Assembly: GCA_017979445.1 (NCBI GenBank)
Contig: CM030708.1
Coordinates: 30,599,613 to 30,663,612 of the forward strand
Length of the DNA: 64,000 nt
DNA from: Akebia trifoliata
Taxonomy: Eukaryota > Streptophyta > Magnoliopsida > Ranunculales > Lardizabalaceae
Direction: 5' to 3'
The position numbers and the translations under genes were made by a program. Positions 1 to 12,360 of the stretch are shown piece by piece (positions within the stretch are counted from its first letter, which is position 1; every line of letters begins with the position of its first letter). The notes under the pieces were generated by a model. That model did no database searches and had not been told where the DNA came from. It saw nothing but the letters and a program-made list of their open reading frames with translations.

Positions 1-308
1 AATATTTCTTAGTAGCTCACGTGGGTGGATGGATCGAGGAATCAAGAATTGAGAGAGAAGCAAACCTACGACCCAAATCTACAAATCAAAACATGTTTGT
101 TGGTCTTTGGACGGCTTGGTCGGACATTTGGACACTCTGATGACGTGTGTTACTTAGCCATATAGCAGTACTGTACTGTAGTAGTTCTCAAACCTTATCT
201 TCTTTTTTTTTTAACAAGCATTCTTATCTAAAAATAACTTCCTCAATTTACAACTACTTATTAAACCTTAAGGTGGGGTCATATTATTTCAGAGTGTAAT
301 GATTTTTT

Positions 309-414
309 AACTCAACCTGACACAATAATTCAAAAACTCAGTGACGTGGTAAAAAATATATGATTCTTTGCACATGCCACGTCTGTGAGTTTTTAAGTTA
401 TTCTGTCAGGTTGA
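309..414. mobile_element. MITE-like inverted repeat, 106 bp
   Basis: The left arm reads AACTCAACCTGACA and then CAAAAACTCAGTGACGTGG. The right arm is its imperfect reverse complement, ending CTGTCAGGTTGA. The arms take up most of the element, so it is a foldback-type non-autonomous DNA transposon. A relative lies just downstream at 453, and half-copies of the arm recur near 14250 and 41205. Seen directly; the superfamily is not determined. Confidence 0.65.
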
Positions 415-452
415 TTTACAAAATCAACATTTTTAAATTGAAATGATTTTAT

Positions 453-640
453 AATTAAACCTGACACGATAATTTAAAAACTCATCGACGTGGCATATGC
501 AAAGAATCATAGATTTTTTTACGTCAGGATGTATAACTGCACATCAATTGTGTATCCTGAAGCAAAAAAAAACAAAAAAAAAATTTACAATTCTTTGCAC
601 ATGTCACGTTGATGAGTTTTTGAGTTATTAAATTGAGTTA
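453..640. mobile_element. MITE-like inverted repeat with nested palindrome
   Basis: This is a second member of the family at 309: left arm AATTAAACCTGACACGATAA, right arm GAGTTTTTGAGTTATT followed by AAATTGAGTT. A smaller palindrome (GGATGTATAACTGCACATC against CAATTGTGTATCC) sits in its centre, like the short palindromes near 14170, 15656, 37805 and 41125. A nested insertion is the simplest reading. Confidence 0.5.
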
Positions 641-1302
641 TATCAACTCTTTATTTCAAAAGATTAAATGTATTTAATACTCTTTTTTTTTTTTTATAAA
701 TCAAATACATATTATATTCTCTCTCATTTCAACACCACTCTTTCTCCAAAATTATCATTGAGTCCACAACTACATTGTCAATCCAACATTACAATCCTAA
801 ATTTCATCATAAAAGTCAGAATTTTTTTTTAATTAATAATTTCATCTTCTTCATCCATGTTTTTGGAGAGAATTGCTATTGAGAGGAGAGGAAATATTCT
901 AAATAACAATTTAAAGAACTCAAGGGTAATACATGTATTTAATCTTTTGAAATGTTGTGAGTCTCACTAAGGTTTGTGAAGTAACAAATATCATCAAGTA
1001 AGGTTCCCTTGTCAAAATTCAAAGGGATTTAAAAAAATAAAATAAAATACAACATATGGATTTGCCCTGTAAATCTCTTAAATTATAATTATTTATAGAA
1101 AATTCTTCTGAAGTATTAGTTGTTAGATAGAAAATTCTTCTAAAGTATTAGTTGTTAGATATAATAATCATAGGTAGCATGACTTGAATTAATAGCAACA
1201 ATATTTACTAGGTCATAGTTGTTAAAATCAACTTTATAGTTAATGTCAAGGTATTTAAAAGATTTAAATTAATAATCTAGCATTATAATTATTTTTTGTA
1301 AT

Positions 1303-1468
1303 CGAGGTGTCCAAGCCTCTTAGAGCATCCTAATAATTCTTGGGCATGTGCAGTCCACTCCCCCAAATGCATTGGGTAATTTCTAGGATAAATCCTTGAG
1401 GGTAGTTTCGAACATGAGATCTCTACTTCTTGAGGTGTAGTCTTAGCCATCTCTCTAACTCTTTAGGG
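1303..1468 (-). mobile_element. tRNA-derived SINE-like repeat
   Basis: On the minus strand an A-box-like GATGGCTAAGACTAC is followed by a B-box-like TCATGTTCGAAACTACC. The element ends with GGACACCTCG, close to the end of the repeat at 20260-20416. This pol III box pair without a tRNA cloverleaf is typical of plant SINEs. It resembles the Au-SINE group, but that assignment is from memory. Confidence 0.5.
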
Positions 1469-2933
1469 TTAATTTAGCATTGCAATATATTGCTTCATTT
1501 AATATTATGCCAAATCATTTTAATTTGTGATGTAAGAAATTAACTGATGTGGATATGCATAATCAATATCCACCCTTCTATTATTATGTATATAATATTT
1601 CTATAAAGACATAATTATCCTTTTTTCATTATAATATTAAAAAATTAATCTAACATAGATATTTCTTTAAATTACAGGTGTAATTTACACTTGTTTTCAT
1701 CTCCACTGTTGGTCTAAACTTGAGCTTAGTGGAAAAAAATAAAATAAGCGGAACATCTTCTAAACAATAAAAGATGTAAAGAGAATTTAAAGATAATAGA
1801 AAAATAAAACAATTACTTTTCTTATTTTCAATAAGCCTAAGAAACAATGTGGTTCCTGTTGTTGAAAAGTGTGGAATATAATCTCTCTTACTAATTCCAC
1901 CCAATAAAAATAGAGGAAGAGTTGGACTTTAATTACTTTCTACAGTTGGAATATTTTTCTACCATTAAATATTTTTTTTCTTAAATAATAATTTAACTTA
2001 TTTGATTTGATTTTATGATCGTTATCTATTAATTAATGCTAATTTATATAATAAAACACAATAGTGGAACTCACATGTGCTACAGTTTTATAGGGGATAA
2101 AGCTCTCATCAACTACAATTTGTGAGATATACCTCCAACAAACTATAATTTTGTGGGGCCCACTTTATTTTTTTTACTTTTTACCTCCTCTAATTTTACT
2201 ATATTTTCTATTTTACCCTTTTAACATATTTTATTATTTTTCATCATTTACCCCCTTAACCTCAAAATTTTAATAATACCCTTCTAACTTTAATTTTTTT
2301 TTTTTTTTACATTTTTATCTAAAAAGAGGATGCTTATGCCATATGCACAGGCGAGTTCTAATCTAAATAAAACATAATAGTAGGTCTCATTCTAGTTACA
2401 ATCGTGGGTATAAATGTCACACTCCAGTTACAATAGAGTGGTCACTTTGTTGTCTTTCCTCTTTAGCCCTTTTAACTTTACTGTATTTCCTATCCTCCCC
2501 TTCATTTTTTAAATAATGTCTTATATAATAAAAAGATAAAAAGAATTTCTCACTTTCTTTGTCTCAAGATTTAGTCATAAACAACATTTCTCAAGGACAA
2601 GTTTTATCCTTTATCTTCTTCATCGTTTCAAAAATAGCATTAATTCTATTATCTTTCTTCTTCTACCATTTTTCAATATTATCCTTCTAACATTATTATT
2701 TTTCCTCTTCTAATTTGTCTCTTTTACCCCCCTTAACCCTAAAAAGGATGCCACACGACACAGACAAACTCTGTTCTAATCATAAAAAGTATTGCTCTAA
2801 CGTATAAGGATAGTATAGTTGGATATATTTCAATATAAAATGATGGACCCACTTTATTATTTTATATGCATAACCATCCTAATTGGGTAAGGTGTTCTTT
2901 ACAAAAAAAATAAAAAAATAAAAAAAGAGGATT
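1469..2933. other. AT-rich intergenic DNA
   Basis: I see only short open frames without family features, many T-rich tracts, and weak internal repetition around 2060-2160 and 2380-2450 (text of the type ACTACAATTTGTG / TTACAATCGTGGG). No supported gene. Confidence 0.55.
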
Positions 2934-2972
2934 GGGGGGGGGGGGGGGGGGGGGGGGGGAGAGAGAGAGAGG
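2934..2972. repeat. G26 homopolymer plus (GA)n tract
   Basis: An uninterrupted run of 26 G residues is followed directly by about seven GA dinucleotides. On the plus strand it could form G-quadruplexes. Run length in an assembly is unreliable for such tracts. Confidence 0.9.
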
Positions 2973-5340
2973 GATGATTGAGATATACCCTCCCTTATTT
3001 TTGAATATTTGAAATGAGCCATTGTTTTCAAACTCATGATATACTCCTTTGTTCCCCACTCAGAAAAGGAGCTAAAATGTCATTGTCTATGGATGTGTAG
3101 TCTTAAACTCATGACATACTCCTTGAAAAAAATACAAAACGGTGGATTTTTTAATATAAAATCAAGGATTTTCTTTAAGAGGTTAAAATATATTTTGGAA
3201 CTTGTCAACCTTTTCTCCTATCATCAAGATTGACCTTTTACAACCGTTGAGATAAATGATTATAAATCGCCTATCTCCACATTTGAATATGATACATTGA
3301 GATCAATGATTCAAAATGTTCAATCAATGGTTTGAATGATTAATCTTGATCTCAATGATTTAAATTTGTCGTTTCATAGGAGAAAGGGTCATTAAGAAAA
3401 AAAGTTGTTTACCAATCAAATTGTTAAAAGTTACCGTCCAAAAACTCAGGGTGCATTTAGAAAAACATTTCTAATGCATGTTGATAAAGATTTACTCTAT
3501 TGCAACACTAGCTTTTACTAAGAGCACCCCAAATCATGTGATATCAAAGAAGAATATAGTACACATATTCGATTGCTCTTAGTAAAAATTGGTGTGGCAC
3601 TAGAATCTCTCTTTGTAAAATTCAACGAACCAACCACATGACAATTGCGTCCTAACGACATTGGTTTTATCATTATGTTTTTTGTTGGTTGGTAAGTTAA
3701 CAAAAAACACTAACAATAAATACAACCGAGAACTCAGATTATTTCGTGTAATATCGCGAGAGGAGAAAACTGTGAAACGTTTTTTTTTCTTCCTTCTTTT
3801 TGGAATCCAGGACTGAAGGGTCAAATCAAATAATGAAGAGTAGTTGATGCTCCTGTTTTCCCCAGCATGACAGGTTGTTAGGGAACCTCTAGGAATTGCA
3901 ATTCGATTGGCTTTATTATCCTCTCATCTCCCCTTTTATAAAGCTGGAGGGTAGGTGACATAACTCAAAAACTACTCAGTCACTAACTCACGAGTTAATT
4001 TAAATGTTAATAAAATATAATAAAAATATGTATTTTTGGTATGAGTGTTATTATGTAATGGGGATGATGCATCCATTCCTTTAAGTGTTAGCAGGCTCTT
4101 CTCTCTTTCATGGCACCTAATTTATATCTGCTTTGGCTCCAGTTTGACCCACATATGTGGGTGTGTTGAGTTTAATCCCTCAAATTTGTCAGTTGTAATT
4201 TATGTTATTTTGATATTATATAAGTTGTATATATGTTTGTTAATATAACAATTTTGTTTGTTGATAGTCCATCATGCTTGTCACATGTTGGAATGATGTC
4301 ACACTTCTATCCTATCATCCTCCAATTCGAGATTTGTGCTTCATGGATTCGTGACTTTCTAGGAGTACTGGTATGAAGTCGTTTTTATCTCTAGATCTTG
4401 AATTAACACATAACTCAACTACTCAATCTTGTTTGCATTATTGCCCCTTGGAAGAGATCTTAGGATCTTTCGTAATTCTTTAGGGATGATGTTCTTGGGA
4501 ATGTACTTTATCTTGGAATCACCCAACTATATATGTCTTAAAATTGATATATATATATATATTTCCATTCTCCCACATAACCGATAAGGCAGTCGATTTG
4601 AAAACAAAGGCATTTACGTCATTTTATATTAGGCTTTGCATGGATACCTAAGTCAAGAATAACATGTCATTAATTTGGAAAAAGAAACATAGATATCTCT
4701 AATATTGATCAAAAGGTGGAGGAGTATGTAAAAATCACCCAAAAAAACCAAATTTGAATCAGTAGCCTTTTGCCCTCAAAGGAATTAAGCAAATCCTTCA
4801 AGACTTTTTATAGAACCTCAAGTTTTAGAAACACCAACAAGTTTAATTTTGGATCTCAAAAAGACTGCCACTTGGCATTTTTGTGGGTGTGGGAGTGTGT
4901 GTATGTATATGCGTAGAACATATTGATCCACATCATCCACTCACTCTTCCTTCTAATTATAAAATAGTTCAATATTTAATTTTGGATAAGACTTCAGTTT
5001 CAAACCAAAGTCACTTCTTGCTGCGCTCCAATATAAACTACAACGTGAAAACCTATATTTTGATGACCTTAACCCGTCAAAATTTTCATTGTCATTTTTT
5101 TTCCTTGCAGTTGAAACCATCAAATATGGAGGATGGGGGAAATTTGATGGCTCTAAGTTGTTGACTTGGGGAACATAAAAAAAGGCCATTGGTTGTCGAA
5201 ATTCAATTTCTAAAATCTCAATGCCCATTGAATTTTCTTGTCAAAAATTTTCAGTATTCACATAGTAATTATGTTATAGTAATGTTTTCAATTTTAATTT
5301 TTTTAATTTTTGGTCATTTACTATCACTATTGATTGTGGT
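2973..5340. other. Intergenic DNA without recognised features
   Basis: No homology-bearing reading frame, RNA gene or clear transposon end is seen. A short (TA)n run lies near 4547-4562. Confidence 0.5.
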
Positions 5341-7951
5341 TAGGGCTGTTAATCGACGAATTGAGATCGGGCTTGGATGAGACCTTACCTGACCCTAAAG
5401 AGGTGGGCCGTACCTAAATAGTCTCCAAAGCCTCATCTGATATAGGTCTGCTAAGCTCGAGCCTAACCCTTAATGGGTTGAGATTGATATTTGGGCACTA
5501 CAAAAATATAATTCATGCCCTCTTAATGTTGTTTGGTGCTATTTTAAATCAAAATAATGGGTTAATCCCCATCCTAGTTGAACAAGATAGGAGGTAGGGT
5601 GTAGATATGTGATTTTTGAATTCGAAAATCACTTCTACGAGGATTTGAAGTCGTCGCCATTCCTTTTTATAAAAGACTATGAATGATCACCCGGAAAGTA
5701 TTTGAGAAAAAAATGTCATTTTGGTATCTTAATGATTCTCGTACGGATTTGATTTATTGGTTTACCTAAGATCTAGATAAATGATTCGATTAGAGAGAGG
5801 GGAAGGTATTAGACACCCCTTTCCCTCCATCAAATGATGGTAACGTCGAAAGATTTAGTCATTTTCACATAAAACGAAATAAATAAAGAAAGAAAAGAGT
5901 CGAATGATTGACGACTTGTATCCTAAGAAGGGATTTATTATCAATTCAAATTATAGGGATCATCTCATTGAAAGATGGCGTAGCGGAAGCTTATGAAGAA
6001 GTGGACACTGCCTGTTTCTTGGAAAATCGTTCGAATCCACAAACCACAAGAGTAACACACTTGAATCCACGAGCTTAGAAAATAATATCTTAGAAAAAAA
6101 ATATTCTTTATTGAATGAAAAGTTCCCCTTACAATGAAAAGAAACAACCTTTATATAGGCTGCAAAATCTACTTTTACTGAAACTATAACTTTAGGAAAG
6201 AAATAACTAAACTAAGGAAAAATACTAACAATTCCAAAAATAGGAAAATTCTAATTAAAAGAGTAAATCAAAAGTCTTAAACTTAAGCAGCAATCTAGTG
6301 AAAAGGACAACTCCAAACGACAACTTCCGAAATTAAGCAGCACATTATTGCCAAAAATAGCAAAATGAAGGAACTTGCTGGAAAAGCATCATAGATCCTG
6401 GCCAACAACAAGAGTATTGGACAACACATTGAGTTTAAATTACCCACCAAATTTCATGCAATCTGTTCTACATCAAAAGAGTTGATCCATATAGAAATCT
6501 AGCCTTGGGAATATACTTTTTGAAAAATATTGGCCAATGGTTGTGGGCCCATTCTCATGGGTTGAGAAGGGTTCAATCACTGATGGCCTTAAAATTAGTT
6601 GAGTTATATGAATTTCTTTTTTAGATAAAAAGGTAGTTAACAAGAGAAAATGTGAGTTAAGTAGAATGAGATTGAGAGAACTTTTTTTGAGTTTTTTTAG
6701 GGGTTAACAGTATAGGTCCTTTTTGATAGGCAATGAAGGGTATTTATAGGATTTGTGAGTTGCTTTTAAGGTTAGAAATGTCAAAGGAAAATGTTAGAAG
6801 ATAATGGAATGAGGTGTAGGTATGAGAGAGATGTTATTTGGAGGTTGAAAAATGGGTATTTATGTAAGGTGATGGGAATGGATCATTATTGACCCTAATG
6901 AGTTGGACTTTTCTATCCATATGGGTTGAATGTTAGGTAGGGTTAAGAAGTGTTGTATTTGGTTAAGATAATGGATTTTGTAAGGGATTAGGTGGTTAGA
7001 TTTTAGGAGGGTAGAGGAAATGGTGACATGTGTGCGTGTGTGTGTTAGGTGAGTTGATTAAGGAGAAAGGGTGTGGGTTGATTACTTTTTGATAGAATGA
7101 TGGGGATATGTTATGACATGAGTGTAAGTTGATTTACTTTTTGAGGGTGATGATAGGGTTGGTTAGAAGAATTTGGAAGGTGAAGGGAGGTGGTGACAAG
7201 TGTCAGCCTTGATGATCAAGGATTGCATAGATCTTGATTGGTTTTGATCAAAAGTATGGATATGGGTGAGTGTATGGACTTTAAGTTTATAATTGATTGG
7301 GTTGGATTTGTGTTTTGATGAGTGTTTGAGTCTTAGGATTGACTTGAGCCTAAGGTTTGAGTTGGAGTTGAGTTGCATGAGATTATGATTAAGTTAGGGT
7401 AAGGTATTGGCTAATAGTGATGCTAAAATGGTTGTTAGGGAGTTGAAGATTGATGGGTTTTAGGTGAGTTTAGGACGTTTTCAAATTTAGAATTGGAGTG
7501 GTGAGAGATGGAGGAGGTAATTAAGGGCTTATGAGACTTTATTGTGGGTCAATGAGACACTAGGGGTTTTAGGACATTTTGATTTGATCAAAAAGCTGAA
7601 TTTCAAAGATTTGGACTTTTTAGGCCATTCAATGAATTTTGCTAGAAAATTAATTTTTTTGGATCCTTTCGAGTGGGGGCTGTTCAAATTGGGGTGTCTA
7701 CATAGGGAATGCATTTTTGTTATTTTATGTTATATTTTAACTATTTTTATCACAAAAACAAAAAAATTATATATAACATACAAATGTAGTACAGTAGCTA
7801 TTAAATCAGTTCGGGCTGGACTTTGTAAAGCCCTACGCCATGTTTAATAGCATGAAAAATTTTAAGCCCATCTTACCTTGTTGGGCTAAATGAAGGCCCT
7901 AAAGCTTTTTTCTTTTTCAGATGGGCCAGCTAGCCCAAATTTGCAGCCCTA
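5341..7951. mobile_element. Possible hAT-like element hosting an LTR insertion
   Basis: The left end TAGGGCTGTTAATCG and the right end, read in reverse complement as TAGGGCTGCAAATTTGG, share the TAGGGCTG terminus common in plant hAT-type non-autonomous elements. Both flanks carry GGGCT-rich subterminal text. A clear 8-bp target duplication is not visible, so this is tentative. Most of the interior is the later LTR-type insertion at 5600-7702. Confidence 0.35.
5600..7702. mobile_element. LTR-type insertion, 2.1 kb, probably a solo LTR
   Basis: The element begins TGTAGATA and ends TGTCTACA, a matching terminal inverted repeat with TG...CA. It is flanked by a perfect 5-bp direct repeat TAGGG (5595-5599 and 7703-7707), the expected LTR-retrotransposon target duplication. 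No gag or pol frame is present and no second LTR was noticed, so a solo LTR or a large non-coding derivative fits best. Termini of this GTGTCTACA type occur in plant Ty3-type elements; lineage is an inference. Confidence 0.65.
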
Positions 7952-8494
7952 AATTTTGGTCAATCCTTAATTTTCACAACACATTGATCAGATCAGTCAG
8001 AGTGTGTAACCATCCAGCGACCATTTACCGAATCCACGCTTCATGCATGCCACGTGTTAGCAATGTAAGGATAATAGCTAGAGAGACTAAAGAGGGTGAC
8101 CCACATGTTGGGGTTGGTAACACGTGTCATCTGAATATTGGAATGGGCCGGGTCAAACTTGTTTTATTGGATGTCTCATGTGTGTGACCATTTCTCCCAA
8201 ATTACATTCTTTAACATGTAACATAAAAAGGTTGACAAACATAAACATGTCAATCAAGCTTCAAACATTCAAAGCTAAGGGTATTTCCATGAAACGTCCA
8301 AGATATTATTAAATAATAATTTAATTAAAACAGTAAAAAAGTTCAAATCAAAACCTTGGGTTAAGATTCAAATCCTATTTTCTTTTTTTAGATTTAGATC
8401 CATTCAATCTTTATTCTTGTTCAAAACCCGAGTAGTCAACAGTCAAATCCTAAATCCGTTATTAAACCTTAAAACTAGGTTTTATAAAGAGCTG
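7952..8494. other. Upstream region of the first peptide gene
   Basis: Probable promoter region of the gene at 8579. It contains a CCACGTG motif at 8050-8056 (G-box core) and further CACATG/CACGTG-like words near 8101-8126. No gene is supported here. Confidence 0.45.
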
Positions 8495-8504
8495 TATATA
8501 AATA
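8495..8504 (+). promoter_or_regulatory. TATA box of peptide gene 1
   Basis: TATATAAATA lies 75-84 bases before the ATG at 8579, a normal plant TATA-to-start spacing with a short 5' leader. Confidence 0.65.
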
Positions 8505-8578
8505 CTCTCCCACACCTTCACAAATTAATATTACATTGCATGTGTCACCTTATAGTTTTGTTGATATTTGCAAACAAG

Positions 8579-8911
8579 ATGAGGTTCTTAAGTATGGTTT
8601 TGGCAACTGTAGTTGTTCTTCTAAGTGTCCAACCACACAAAGCTAGTAGAGTCATGAAGGAAGAAGAAGAACAATGGATGGAGAGAGGCCTTGTGTTAGG
8701 TTCTCTTCAAAGGGGTCCTGTCCCTCCTTCTGGACCTTCTGGGTGTACCTATATCCCGGGACGCGGTGGACCCGATTGCCCGATCAAGGTAAAGAAGCTT
8801 GCTGGCAATATTTTGGCTCATGTTAACGCTTACCCACATCTCGTTGTGCCGTTTGGAGTCGCTATCAATCGGAAATGTAGCTCACCATCAACCATAATGG
8901 AAATCCATTGA
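8579..8911 (+). CDS. SCREW/CTNIP-like secreted peptide precursor, divergent member
   Basis: Predicted 110-residue precursor of an apoplastic signalling peptide. Residues 1-22 form a signal peptide (hydrophobic MVLATVVVLL core, small residues before SRV). Residues 25-41 are an acidic propeptide with a run of Glu. The family box GSLQRGPVPPSGPSGC follows, then CTYIP at 56-60 and a second Cys at 67 (CX10C). The ATG at 8579 is chosen over the in-frame 8417 because it lies just after the TATA box and starts the signal peptide. The family is perceived by the receptor kinase HSL3/NUT (published work in Arabidopsis). It differs from the other copies: its tail after the second Cys is basic then hydrophobic, contains a third Cys (100), and lacks the PPFP ending. 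It sits outside the duplicated units and may be closest to the ancestral gene; that is inference. Confidence 0.75.
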   Translation: MRFLSMVLATVVVLLSVQPHKASRVMKEEEEQWMERGLVLGSLQRGPVPPSGPSGCTYIPGRGGPDCPIKVKKLAGNILAHVNAYPHLVVPFGVAINRKCSSPSTIMEIH

Positions 8912-9048
8912 AGTTAGAACTCTCAGGCATCAACTTGCCTAGAGAGTTTGAAAAGGAAGATATTACAAGTGAATCATGTCTTCAAGAACGTCAAAAACGA
9001 TCTTTCTCTCTCTTGTTTATGTTTTTTTTTTTTTTTTTCAAACATGTA

Positions 9049-9079
<31 letters not shown>

Positions 9080-10063
9080 TTAAATTTTTTGGAATTGTAA
9101 CTTCTTGTGACATGTACATATGTTTCAATCTTACTTCTAAGATCTTCGTGTAAGGTGTATATGAACTCACTCCCAGTAACGATTGAAAGACAGAATTGAA
9201 TGGTGGTGATATTTGAGATAGTGATTTTACGTTAAATTATTTTCATAAATAACAAGAAATATATATTTCAAACGTTTACGTAGAGAAAATTATGTAAAAG
9301 GTGAGAGGATTTGAGCTTAGCGATCTTTGCTTTCGTTTGTGTTGCCAAACTTCAATTCTTATTCGATGACTTGACAAGGATGGGTTGACAAAAATGGTTT
9401 TGTTGACTGAGTTGCTGTTTGAAGTTTGAACTGCTAACGTCATTGTATGTATACTTGTATATTGTATTTGACAGAGGAAGGTTGAGCGACGTAATTATGT
9501 CATAATCATAGTTTTAAAACTCATCGAGTTGACTCAATTTTAGACGAGTCAATTTGACTCGATAGAATTAATATTGAGGCAACTCTACATCTAGATTTAA
9601 TGGAACTAACTTGCTGAGTCAATCATTAACTCATTAGACATAAAGAAAAGTAGGCAAGTCACCTAAGCTTGAGCTGTATTAAGACCTCATTCTTAGGTGC
9701 TGCTTGTTAAACTGAAAACAATATGTGCTGAATAGTATTAAACACTGAAACTTATAAGAGTTGAATTTAAGTACTAAAAAAGTTGTTTGTTTAGATGCAG
9801 AATCATATTTGTTACATATTGTTGAAATTGGTAAATTATATTTTTTACTTTTACAATCATATTATACATTGTTTGCAGGTTTCAAATGCCTATTTCTTAT
9901 AAAATTAAAATACAATTCATTTTTAAACAATAAGTAATACTCAAAATTTCAATTTATATATAATAATTTTTATTTCTAAAAGCCTACAAATTTCAAATTA
10001 AAAACAATTTCAAAGGGTGAGATGAGATGTAATCTTGGGGGTAAACCACAAAAATTTGAGTCG
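8912..10063. other. 3' flank and intergenic DNA
   Basis: It contains a T14 tract (9023-9038), a (TTA)n microsatellite at about 9049-9080, and a diverged repeat arm starting TTTTAAAACTCATCGAGTTG near 9513 that resembles the inverted-repeat element at 18195. No further gene is supported. Confidence 0.5.
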
Positions 10064-10232
10064 TGCTGGGGTGACACAAGATTTACTATGATTCTCACAA
10101 TTCTGACGTGGATATGCATACATAACCATAGATGGTTTTTACTTGTATTGCGAGAAAACACATCTATGGTTATGTGCACATCCCATATCAGACTTGTGAG
10201 AATCACAATAAATACCCTGTGTCATTCCAGCA
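10064..10232. mobile_element. MITE, 169 bp
   Basis: Ends TGCTGGGGTGACACAAG and its reverse complement (TGTGTCATTCCAGCA on the right). The arms continue as GATTCTCACAATTCTGACGTGG against ACTTGTGAGAATCACAATAAA. Copies of exactly 169 bp occur at 14345 and 41298, so the ends are well defined; the superfamily is not. Confidence 0.75.
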
Positions 10233-10658
10233 TTTTCCCTAAAATTTTAATGAGGGAGTTTTGAAAAAGACAAAGGTGTATTAGTATTTTTACATAATAA
10301 ATGCTTGTCATTTACGTGATAAATGGTAAGAGGATTTAGTCTTTAAATTTAAGAATAACGATTTTCTGACACTCCTATGTTACATGTGCTAGAACCATAA
10401 ATTATTTCCTCATGATACACAATTGCATATATTTATGGGGATGTACAATTGTATATTTTGATGGAAAAATCAATGGTTCTAACCCACGCCACTTCAGGGG
10501 GTGTCAAAAAATTACAACTCTAAATTTAAATTTCTTATTTGCAATAAATAGTTTGGAAATCAACGCAAACAAACATTTATTACGTAAAAATCTAATATAC
10601 ACCTTTTTATTTTTTATTTTTTATTATAGTTAAAGACAAAATGGGTAGAGGGTAGTGA

Positions 10659-11279
10659 TAAGGGTCTCAATGGGTTAGTTCTGGTTCGGATCCTATAGAA
10701 CTTGGAACCATAACCATTATATTTAGTTCGGTTTTAGGTTTGGTTTCACCATAAATGGAATTAGAACTGCCAAAAATCAAGGGTACCCATCAGTTCCGGT
10801 TCTCAAGAATCGAATGAGAAATTTTTTTTTTCAAATCATTGTAAATCTTTTTTCCTTTCAAAAAATTAACATATTATCAACATCATCATTAACTTAGTCA
10901 TAGTTTGTTGTACCAAAAATACAGATTAATGATTTTTTTTCAAAACTAAAAATTTATCTTAGTTAAAAATAATAAATTTTTAGAAGATAACTCATTTTAA
11001 GCTCCAATTAATAATTTATATGAAAAATTGAAGAATTTTATATAACGTGCATTTATTTTAAAATAAAAATACCTTAAATCATCTATAGTATGAAAATAAA
11101 TGACAAATTAAATCAGTTCTGGGTACCCGCAAGTTCCCATTGAATAGAACCTAACAGTTTCGATTTCTATCGATTCAGTTCCATTTTAAATTTGGCTTTA
11201 ATCGATTCCAATAAAAAGGGAATCGGAACCAGGGTTTTCGATTTGGTTTCGGTTAAATGGGTAGCCATTGACATCCCTA
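10659..11279. mobile_element. hAT-like non-autonomous element, copy 1
   Basis: The left end TAAGGGTCTCAATGGGTTAG and the right end (reverse complement TAGGGATGTCAATGGCTACC) form imperfect terminal inverted repeats of the TAGGG-type. The interior is non-coding with GGTTCGG/CCGAACC-type words. Copies are at 15897-16510 and 49543-50166. It lies well upstream of each A-type gene, so it was present before the block was duplicated. Confidence 0.55.
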
Positions 11280-12051
11280 GTCAGTACTTCACACTACGTG
11301 AAAACTGAAAATTTTGAATAGAAAATATGACGGGCTATGATTGATGAATTTTAGAAATTGAATTTTGACAGCTCTTTTTTGTCAAAATTGTTGATGTTCC
11401 CTAGTTTTGACGGCTTAGAGCCTTCAAATTTCTCCCATCCTCTATTAATTCTATACCAAAATAATTGATGCCTTGATCCATCAAATTTTATTCAATTCGA
11501 CGGCTTTAGGCCATCGAATATGGGCTTTTTTGACGATGTATCACTGACTTCCTATAAGACTACCTCCAGCGTTATTTATGCAAAGAACAATCAATTTTCC
11601 TCAGGTCTAAAATCTCGTATCTTAGGGAGAAGTGTCGCAGAGTCCGTTTAGCATTTTTCTAGAAAGAATCTTCCAATCTTGGAAAAGATGATACCGGATG
11701 ATCTGGTATATTCCACGTGGCACTCATGATGGTGGGTCAACCTTTCAAGTTAAGACCTCAATGGTAGACCAACTAGGTCAAGCTTTCAGGCGACATTGAA
11801 AGAATGTCTGATTCTATTCCGAGGATCCCTCCTTTGATACTGTTGTTGAAACTTGAAATCTGTATGGTCTTTACTTTTAGTCTTGTTCAAAAATCACGAT
11901 TTACGTCTAACATGAAACTTCAAAGATTTTGCTGCCACACGAAAAATCTGGTTTTGAAGTTCAACAATGATTCTAAACAAAATATGTTGCACACTTCAAA
12001 TTAAACTTAAATAATAGTATTTAAAATGTTATTTATGGCCTTTAATTTTAA

Positions 12052-12136
12052 TGGGTACCCGTACCCTGGACTTAAACCCATGACCTTAGAGTTGCTTCGC
12101 AATTTGTCAGACCAACTGAGTGAGGTTCTAAGCCCG
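12052..12136 (-). mobile_element. tRNA-derived SINE-like fragment in the A promoter
   Basis: The reverse strand reads CTCACTCAGTTGGTCTGAC (A-box-like) and, after a spacer, GGTCATGGGTTTAAGTCC (B-box-like). It does not fold as a full tRNA. The same fragment recurs near 17322-17404 and 50976-51060 as part of the A block. Confidence 0.45.
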
Positions 12137-12271
12137 TTGTTTATGGCTATTTTGTAATGTTTTTCTCATTTAATTTTGATTTTCACGTTTAATTTTAAAA
12201 TTGAAATTTCAAATTATAATTTATTCAATTTTATATTGTTTAAACCACGATTTAGTAATAACTCACAAATC

Positions 12272-12280
12272 TATAAATAA
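12272..12280 (+). promoter_or_regulatory. TATA box of A-type gene, copy 1
   Basis: TATAAATAA lies 80-89 bases before the ATG at 12361. The identical core occurs at the same distance in copies 2 (17538) and 3 (51195). Confidence 0.65.
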
Positions 12281-12360
12281 GTCCCTTCACTCATCAGCTC
12301 TATCAGCAAAACATCGTTCATTTTAACGCTTTTATTATAGTACTTTTATTTCAACATCAA

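Larger units (their letters stand above)
1..1302. other. AT-rich intergenic DNA
   Basis: No coding region can be supported. The interval holds two related MITE-like inverted repeats (listed separately) and otherwise A/T-rich sequence with short homopolymer runs. Confidence 0.6.

Noticed and set aside
1650..1904. Minus-strand open frame of 84 codons
   Set aside because: Chance frame in AT-rich DNA with no family features, promoter or repeat support.
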